Assembly: GCA_937877675.1 (NCBI GenBank) | Contig: CALEIS010000047.1 | Location: 1-11,949 of the forward strand | Direction: 5' to 3' | DNA length: 11,949 nt | DNA from: an uncultured Clostridia bacterium | GTDB taxonomy: Bacteria > Bacillota > Clostridia > Oscillospirales > Acutalibacteraceae | Shown: positions 7,283 through 11,949 of the stretch, piece after piece | Position numbering within the stretch: the first letter of the stretch is position 1 | How the letters are laid out: each line of letters begins with the position of its first letter | Notes under the pieces: generated by a model | Seen by the model: the letters and a program-made list of their open reading frames with translations, nothing else | Database searches by the model: none | Told to the model about the DNA's origin: nothing | Made by a program: the position numbers and the translations under genes

Positions 7283-8179
7283 TTATTTGATTACAATTTT
7301 ATCTCCTGCATCTGATACAGAAACAAAATGTGGTCTTTCATAATCTGTTTGATTAGGTGAATGGAATGTGAGCCATAGGTTTCCATCTTTATCGTTGAAC
7401 AACATTCCGTGACCACCGTCATCATCAATAAGAGGTGGTAAATGCTCAAAATTCATACCAATTTCACCATCAGCAAATTTTACAAGGCATTCTGCATATT
7501 TGTGATTTATAAAGGTTGACCAAAGCATTAAAAGTTCACCAGTTTTTGTGCGATACATAAATGGACCGTCAGTAATTCTGTGCTCTTTTTCATCATCAAT
7601 CTTGTCTGCCCAATATGGGTCAGATGCTCTGAACATTGTTACAGCGTCACCAATAGTTTCAGTAAGGTCATCACTTAAAGGAGCATAACAGATAGTACCG
7701 TTAATGATTTGAGTATGCTCGTGACAAAAAACAACATAAGGCTTTCCATCTTTGTTAATATAAAGAGTACCATCAAGACATTCCCATTCTTCAGGTGTTA
7801 CAATGCCTTTACTATGAGGCTTAAATGGACCAAGTGGGTTATCTGCCTTAAGAATATATGTGCCTCTTAATTTGCAACTTTTTCTTGTGAATGTTGCAAA
7901 CATATAGTAGCCACCGTTGTATTTGTGTACTTCGGGTGCCCAGTTTACTTCACAATTCATATCATATTCATTAGAATTAAAACATTCAATGGGTTGACTC
8001 CAATTTTCGAGGTTTTCTGATACATATACATCAAACCCACCTACTTTAATACCAAAATTCTTTGCTCTTGTGCCATACATATAGTATTTTCCATCTTCAC
8101 AAAGAATGAAAGGGTCACGGATGTTAATATCACTACATTTGAGTGTTTTTTCTTTGTTGAACAATTGTGATAATTCCAT
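7283..8179 (-). CDS. Glycoside hydrolase family 43 protein (five-bladed propeller)
   Basis: A 298-residue single-domain GH43-type enzyme; family members remove arabinose, xylose or galactose residues from glycans. Visible family features: IRDPFI at 20-25 with the general base Asp22; NWAPEVHKYNGGYYMF at 79-94; LDGTLY at 135-140 with the pKa-modulating Asp136; TDGPF at 203-207; and DGGHGMLF at 254-261 with the conserved His. At the TDGPF position most GH43 enzymes have EGP with the general-acid Glu; here Asp204 stands instead (codon 7568-7570). No signal peptide is visible, so it is probably cytoplasmic. The start has AGAGGTG at 8188-8194, eight bases upstream. It begins 21 bases after the fucosidase stop and is almost certainly in the same operon. 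The substrate cannot be told from sequence; the fucosidase partner hints at a decorated host or plant glycan. Confidence 0.88.
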   Translation of the reverse strand: MELSQLFNKEKTLKCSDINIRDPFILCEDGKYYMYGTRAKNFGIKVGGFDVYVSENLENWSQPIECFNSNEYDMNCEVNWAPEVHKYNGGYYMFATFTRKSCKLRGTYILKADNPLGPFKPHSKGIVTPEEWECLDGTLYINKDGKPYVVFCHEHTQIINGTICYAPLSDDLTETIGDAVTMFRASDPYWADKIDDEKEHRITDGPFMYRTKTGELLMLWSTFINHKYAECLVKFADGEIGMNFEHLPPLIDDDGGHGMLFNDKDGNLWLTFHSPNQTDYERPHFVSVSDAGDKIVIK

Positions 8180-8200
8180 AGTGTTTTCACCTCTACAATT

Positions 8201-9676
8201 TTAACCTATTGCAATTTTAAAACAGATTGGTAAATCATTCTCAAATTCACCTTTAACCTTGATTTCAAGGTCATCAAAAGTTCTGTTATATTCTATTTTT
8301 TCATTACTTCCAAGCAATTCAACACTCTCAATTAAATAATCGTGTGGATTGTGAAGCTTAAGGGTCTTGATTTTAACTGTGTTTGATGGACGCATCTGGA
8401 ATACATAAAGATAGCCATTTTTATATGTAAATCTGAAATCTTCATTTGTAAATGCTTTTTCGTCACCATCTTTGAAGAATCCTGCTTCAGCATTAACTGT
8501 GCCTTCACCGAATTGTTTCCAGAAGGTTGTACCATAGATGCCCTCACCATTTGTTTCGAGCCATTTGCCCATTGTAAGAAGCACTTCTGTTTCTTCGTCA
8601 GTAATTGTACCATCAGGTTTTGGACCAATGTTAATAAGCAAGTTGCCATTCTTAGAAACAATATCAACAAGGTCGCAGATAACCTGTCTTGCACTCTTGT
8701 ATTCATTGTCTTTTCTGTAACCCCAAGAGCATTTACCGATTGCAGTATCTGTCTGCCAATAGAGTGGGGAAATACCAGTTAAAGCACCACGCTCAACATC
8801 AAATGTTGCAACAGTTGGTGGGAATGCCTCGTGCTTATAGTTGATTGTAACTTCCTTGCCCCATTCCTCTGCACGATTATAGTAATATGCAGCCAATTTC
8901 TTAAGATATGGTTTGAAAGAGTGGTTGTGAATCCACCAGTCGAAATAAAGTACGGATGGTTGATATTTATCAATTAATTCACAAGTGCGCACAAGCCAAT
9001 CTTCAAGCCATTCTTCACTTGCACCGATTGTATGTGTGTTTTCAGTTGTTTCACCAAGATGGTGTGAGTCCCATTCTTCACAGAAAACTGCAGGACCATA
9101 GAAATCACGATAGTTGTCATCATTAACATCACTATCAAAAGTTCTTCCAAGATTCATAAAAAAGTAATGTTCTGCACGATGTGTTGATGCACACAATGTC
9201 AGTCCTTGATTTTCACATTCTGTTTTGAGCTCTCCGACAACATCACGACAAGGCCCCATTTTTGTAGCATTCCAACGGTTAAATTCTGTGTCATACATAG
9301 CAAAACCATCGTGATGCTCAGCAACAGGCATAACATATTTTATACCTGCCTTTTTGAAAAGAGAAACCCATTTTGAAGAATCAAACTTTTCAGCTTTAAA
9401 CATAGGGATAAAATCCTTATATCCAAAATCTTTATGTTCACCATAAGTTTTTCTGTGGTGTTCAAATTCACGGACATTCTTGTCATACATACTTCTTGAA
9501 TACCATTCGCTACCAAATGCAGGGACAGAATATATCCCCCAATGGATAAATACACCTAATTTATCGTGCATATACCAATCAGGTACTTTGTGATGGGCAA
9601 GATTTGTCCAATCAGCCTTATATTTTCCATTTTCATTTACTTCATCAATTAATTCTAAATATTCCTTAGTGGTCAT
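8201..9676 (-). CDS. Alpha-L-fucosidase, GH29
   Basis: An enzyme of about 491 residues expected to hydrolyse terminal alpha-L-fucose by a retaining mechanism. From the chosen start, GH29 features are: WYMHDKLGVFIHWGIYS at about 34-50; EWYSRSMY at 57-64; AEHHDGFAMYDT at about 119-130; the nucleophile candidate Asp246 in LYFDWW; and NGNLLINIGPKPDGT at 343-357. A small C-terminal beta domain follows from about 390. Three in-frame starts crowd together: GTG (9685), ATG (9682) and ATG (9676). I chose 9676 because GGGGTGAT (9681-9688), a good Shine-Dalgarno match, then lies at a workable distance; for the other two it overlaps or abuts the start codon. No signal peptide is seen with any of them, so a cytoplasmic location is likely. 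It is the first gene of an operon with the GH43 enzyme 21 bases downstream. Confidence 0.95.
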   Translation of the reverse strand: MTTKEYLELIDEVNENGKYKADWTNLAHHKVPDWYMHDKLGVFIHWGIYSVPAFGSEWYSRSMYDKNVREFEHHRKTYGEHKDFGYKDFIPMFKAEKFDSSKWVSLFKKAGIKYVMPVAEHHDGFAMYDTEFNRWNATKMGPCRDVVGELKTECENQGLTLCASTHRAEHYFFMNLGRTFDSDVNDDNYRDFYGPAVFCEEWDSHHLGETTENTHTIGASEEWLEDWLVRTCELIDKYQPSVLYFDWWIHNHSFKPYLKKLAAYYYNRAEEWGKEVTINYKHEAFPPTVATFDVERGALTGISPLYWQTDTAIGKCSWGYRKDNEYKSARQVICDLVDIVSKNGNLLINIGPKPDGTITDEETEVLLTMGKWLETNGEGIYGTTFWKQFGEGTVNAEAGFFKDGDEKAFTNEDFRFTYKNGYLYVFQMRPSNTVKIKTLKLHNPHDYLIESVELLGSNEKIEYNRTFDDLEIKVKGEFENDLPICFKIAIG

Positions 9677-9693
9677 CTTCATCACCCCAAATG

Positions 9694-9699
9694 ATTATA
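9694..9699 (-). promoter_or_regulatory. Possible -10 box of the fucosidase operon
   Basis: A perfect TATAAT on the minus strand lies close to the fucosidase start, with no good -35 hexamer 16-18 bases away. Used as a promoter, it would give a leader of only about a dozen bases with the ribosome site at its 5' end. The AT-rich stretch between 9700 and 9770 holds other weak candidates, so this is a tentative call. Confidence 0.3.
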
Positions 9700-9768
9700 C
9701 AAGAAACAGAATAAAAATGCACTATTTTTTATATAGAATTTTTATGAATATATTTGTCTGTAATTAAC

Positions 9769-9804
9769 AAAAAAACACACCTAATTATAATTGAAGGTGT
9801 GTTT
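9769..9804 (-). terminator. Rho-independent terminator after nadE
   Basis: Minus-strand reading gives a 10-bp stem AAACACACCT / AGGTGTGTTT (9773-9782 with 9795-9804) around a 12-base AT-rich loop, followed by seven T residues (plus-strand A run 9769-9775). It lies 27 bases past the nadE stop and ahead of the fucosidase operon, separating the two transcripts. Confidence 0.88.
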
Positions 9805-9831
9805 CTTATTTGTACTGTTTTGTTTTTTGAA

Positions 9832-10575
9832 TTATGCCTTTACTTCAATGCCAGAGTCGAAACATGGCATTAGTTGTAACTTAAATAAGTTGATTTTATG
9901 TCTTCTATCAATAAGTTCTTTCTTTGATTGGTCTTCAATAAATCCTGTACGAATATATGTGTCAAGCTCTGCATAAGTAAATCCAAGATTTTCCTCATCA
10001 GTTTTACCACAAAGACCATCAATAGGAACTTTTTCAACAAGTTCTGCAGGTAATCCGAGAAGATGACCGATTTCTTTCACCTCAGTTACAGTGAGATTGC
10101 TCATAGGGGAGAAGTCACCAACAGAATCACCATAACGAGTTGAATATCCAACCCAGTCCTCAGAAAGGTTACAAGTGTTGCAAACCCTACCATTTACAGA
10201 CTGACTAATAGCATAAACCGTTGACATTCTGATTCTTGGTGGAAGATTTTCTCTTGACTGTTTTGAAAGTTCAAATTCTTCTGGAATTGCTTCAATGAGA
10301 GCGTTTACTGCATTTTTGATATTTACTTCATAATGCTTGATTCCAAGGTGATTAACAAGTAAATATGCCTTGTCAATATCGTGTTGTTCACCCTGAGGCA
10401 TTAAAACACCAATTACACGGTCCTTGCCAAGAGCTTCTACACATAAAGCGGCAGCAATTGAACTGTCCTTTCCTCCTGAAATACCTATTACGGCATTACA
10501 ATCCTTACCATTTTCATTGAAAAAATCTCTAATCCACTGTACGCAATTATCTTTAACTTTAAGTGCATCAAACAT
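9832..10575 (-). CDS. nadE: NAD(+) synthetase, ammonia-dependent
   Basis: A 247-residue enzyme of the last step of NAD biosynthesis: it adenylates nicotinate adenine dinucleotide with ATP and amidates it to NAD in the cytoplasm. The N-type ATP pyrophosphatase loop GISGGKDSS is at 31-39. Other family segments are LPPRIRMSTVYAISQ at 111-125, NLSEDWVGYSTRYGDSVGDFSPM at about 136-158, and KTDEENLGFTYAELDTYI at about 191-208. There is no N-terminal glutaminase (nitrilase) domain and the length fits the short form, so free ammonia should be the nitrogen donor. TAGAGGT stands at a normal distance before the ATG at 10575. The gene is flanked by its own consensus promoter and its own terminator, so it is transcribed alone. 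Identification is firm. Confidence 0.96.
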   Translation of the reverse strand: MFDALKVKDNCVQWIRDFFNENGKDCNAVIGISGGKDSSIAAALCVEALGKDRVIGVLMPQGEQHDIDKAYLLVNHLGIKHYEVNIKNAVNALIEAIPEEFELSKQSRENLPPRIRMSTVYAISQSVNGRVCNTCNLSEDWVGYSTRYGDSVGDFSPMSNLTVTEVKEIGHLLGLPAELVEKVPIDGLCGKTDEENLGFTYAELDTYIRTGFIEDQSKKELIDRRHKINLFKLQLMPCFDSGIEVKA

Positions 10576-10616
10576 AGAAATACCTCTATTCGTCGGTAAA
10601 TATATTTTTCTTAATG

Positions 10617-10645
10617 ATTATATTAGAATATAAATTGGTTGTCAA
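10617..10645 (-). promoter_or_regulatory. nadE: Consensus sigma-70 promoter of nadE
   Basis: On the minus strand a perfect TTGACA (10640-10645), an exact 17-base spacer and a perfect TATAAT (10617-10622) stand about 42 bases before the start. A 16-bp inverted repeat, TTATATT-AG-AATATAA (10618-10633), covers the -10 box and much of the spacer and could be a repressor site, although AT-rich repeats of this size can arise by chance. Confidence 0.85.
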
Positions 10646-10671
10646 TAATTTTGTTTTGCCCAGTTTCTTTC

Positions 10672-10709
10672 AAAAAAACACCTACCATTTTGTGTAAAGG
10701 TAGGTGTTT
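10672..10709 (-). terminator. Rho-independent terminator after the hydrogenase-like gene
   Basis: An 11-bp perfect stem (AAACACCTACC at 10676-10686 with GGTAGGTGTTT at 10699-10709) has a 12-base loop and, in minus-strand reading, seven T residues after it (A run 10672-10678). It starts eight bases after the hydrogenase-like stop codon and insulates the nadE promoter from upstream transcription. Confidence 0.92.
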
Positions 10710-10717
10710 AATATGTG

Positions 10718-11949
10718 TTATTTCAATACTGAAACAGCATCGCTAATTGTTTTTTCAAAAGCTTCTTGACCATACTTATCAACTTCGGATTTGTTCTTTT
10801 CTCCATGTGTAAGACAGCCTGCACCACCGATACAACCACCAATACATGCCATGCCTTCGATAAAGTTAGCATCAAGCACATTTTTGCTCTTCTTAAGAAG
10901 TGCAACCTTACATGCCTCAATTCCGTCGCAAACAGCAGGTTTAACTGTGAAATCAATTTTCTGTTCACTCAATGCCTGGACTACTGCATCAGAAAGACCG
11001 CCTGAACGAGCAAAAATTCTTCCGAAATATGATGCATTATCAAGCATATCTTCTGAAAGTGTTGTGATGTCAATATCCTTACTGTCAAAGAGTGCTTGAA
11101 GTTCTTCAAATGTAAGTACACTGTCAACATAAGCCTTTACACTTTCGAGTTGTGCTTCAGATTTCTTTGCAGTACATGGTCCAATGAAAACTACTTTTGC
11201 GTTTTCAGTTGTATCTTTAATGTACTTTGCAAGCATTGCCATAGGTGACAAGTTGTGTGAAACATGAGGTAAGAGGGCAGGGAAGGAAGATTTTATGTAT
11301 TGCACAAAAGCAGGACAACATGAACTTGTAAGGAAACCTTTTTCACTAAGCTCTTTTGCTTCTTCCATAGCAACCATATCTGCACCAAGTGCTGCCTCAA
11401 CAACAGTGTAGAAACCGAGTGCTTTAAGACCTGAGATAACTTGTCCAAGTTTAGCATAAGTAAACTGGCTAGAGATTGATGGAGCAACTAAAGCATATAC
11501 CTTGTATTTCTCATTATTTTGACTCTTTTTAAGAATGTCAATAACATCAAGGATAAATGATTTGTCACTAATTGCACCGAATGGGCACTGATATACACAA
11601 GCACCACATTGAATACATTTATTGTTATCAATAGCAGCAGCATTATCGTCATTAATCTTAATAGCCTTTACTTTACAAGCACTTTGGCAAGGACGTTTGC
11701 GGTTTACAATAGCTGAGAAAGGACAAACCTTTGCACATTGACCACATTCAACACATTTTGACTTATCAATATGCGCAACATGATTATGGTCAAAAGAAAT
11801 TGCTCCACGTTTACAAACATCTTCACATCTGTGAGCAAGACATCCACGGCAAGAATCAGTTACTTCATATCCTGCTGCAGGACATTCGTCACATGCGATA
11901 TCGATAACTTCAATTACGTTTGGATTTTTCTTATCTCCACCCATTGCAA
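10718..11949 (-). CDS. [FeFe] hydrogenase-like iron-sulfur protein, 5' truncated by the window
   Basis: The C-terminal 408 or more residues of an iron-sulfur protein with an H-cluster domain. Counting from the Met at 11944, clustered cysteines come first: Cys18/21, then C32xxC35x4C40x3C44, C64xxC67xxC70x3C74, Cys86/90 and C110xxC113xxC116x3C120, enough for up to four [4Fe-4S] clusters. The catalytic domain has SSCCPAF (Cys209/210), GPCTAKKSE (Cys257) and EGMACIGGCIGGAG (Cys367/371). These correspond to the TSCCPxW, MPCTAKK and MACxGGC boxes, so all four H-cluster ligands and the proton-relay Cys are kept. The variant spellings resemble the less-studied group B enzymes. The likely role is fermentative hydrogen metabolism with ferredoxin, in the cytoplasm. 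The ATG at 11944 has no ribosome site and the frame stays open to the window edge, so the true start lies outside. The gene ends at its own terminator. Confidence 0.9.
   Translation of the reverse strand, partial: AMGGDKKNPNVIEVIDIACDECPAAGYEVTDSCRGCLAHRCEDVCKRGAISFDHNHVAHIDKSKCVECGQCAKVCPFSAIVNRKRPCQSACKVKAIKINDDNAAAIDNNKCIQCGACVYQCPFGAISDKSFILDVIDILKKSQNNEKYKVYALVAPSISSQFTYAKLGQVISGLKALGFYTVVEAALGADMVAMEEAKELSEKGFLTSSCCPAFVQYIKSSFPALLPHVSHNLSPMAMLAKYIKDTTENAKVVFIGPCTAKKSEAQLESVKAYVDSVLTFEELQALFDSKDIDITTLSEDMLDNASYFGRIFARSGGLSDAVVQALSEQKIDFTVKPAVCDGIEACKVALLKKSKNVLDANFIEGMACIGGCIGGAGCLTHGEKNKSEVDKYGQEAFEKTISDAVSVLK

Noticed and set aside
8332..8973. Several overlapping open frames on both strands within the fucosidase gene
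   Set aside because: All are shadows of conserved GH29 sequence; the main frame runs without interruption, so there is no frameshift either.
9705..9770. AT-rich stretch upstream of the fucosidase operon as an origin, attachment site or small RNA
   Set aside because: No repeated boxes, no stable GC-containing stem and no promoter-terminator pair beyond the nadE terminator; it looks like ordinary intergenic sequence.
11942..11944. ATG at 11944 as the start of the hydrogenase-like gene
   Set aside because: No ribosome site is visible, the frame continues to the window edge, and this family normally has more residues before the first Cys motif.
1..11949. CRISPR arrays, tRNA genes, riboswitches and insertion sequences
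   Set aside because: No regularly spaced direct repeats, no cloverleaf-like segments, no recognisable riboswitch core in the short leaders, and no transposase motif or terminal inverted repeats were found.

Overview
The window is AT-rich DNA with short, tightly packed genes, strong Shine-Dalgarno sites, TTGACA/TATAAT-type promoters and U-tracted hairpin terminators. Together with a [FeFe] hydrogenase-like protein, host-glycan-type glycosidases, a short Sfp-type phosphopantetheinyl transferase and zinc-ribbon/membrane-anchor proteins, this points to a strictly anaerobic, low-GC Firmicute (Clostridia), most likely from an animal gut. No rRNA, tRNA, CRISPR array, insertion sequence or phage gene was seen, and no gene-free stretch exceeds about 155 bases.

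Region 1 (1-1674, + strand) is the 3' end of a non-ribosomal peptide synthetase: the C-terminal half of an adenylation domain, a carrier-protein domain and a terminal thioesterase, closed by a strong terminator. The visible part of the adenylation pocket resembles serine-activating modules of the EntF type. The thioesterase has Cys where Ser is the usual nucleophile.

Region 2 (1731-4643, - strand) reads sialidase -> Sfp-type phosphopantetheinyl transferase -> divergent Lgt-like membrane protein. The first two genes are 20 bases apart and probably share the promoter ahead of the sialidase. The Lgt-like gene also has its own promoter. The transferase is the obvious candidate to activate the carrier domain of the converging synthetase.

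Region 3 (4739-7271, + strand) holds two genes, each with its own clear promoter: a membrane methyltransferase of the isoprenylcysteine carboxyl methyltransferase family, and a zinc-ribbon, single-pass membrane protein with a large extracytoplasmic part of unknown function.

Region 4 (7283-9685, - strand) is a two-gene glycosidase operon: a GH29 alpha-L-fucosidase followed by a GH43-family enzyme. With the NanI-like sialidase it indicates use of fucosylated and sialylated glycans (mucin or similar). None of the three enzymes has a visible signal peptide, so they probably act in the cytoplasm on imported oligosaccharides; no transporter is present here.

Region 5 (9769-11949, - strand) holds housekeeping and energy genes: ammonia-dependent NAD synthetase (nadE), with a consensus promoter and its own terminator, and the 3' part of an iron-sulfur [FeFe] hydrogenase-like protein that runs off the right edge.

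The most interesting signals are the serine-type terminal module joined to a Cys-nucleophile thioesterase, the Lgt paralogue lacking canonical catalytic residues, and the GH43 enzyme with Asp at the general-acid position.
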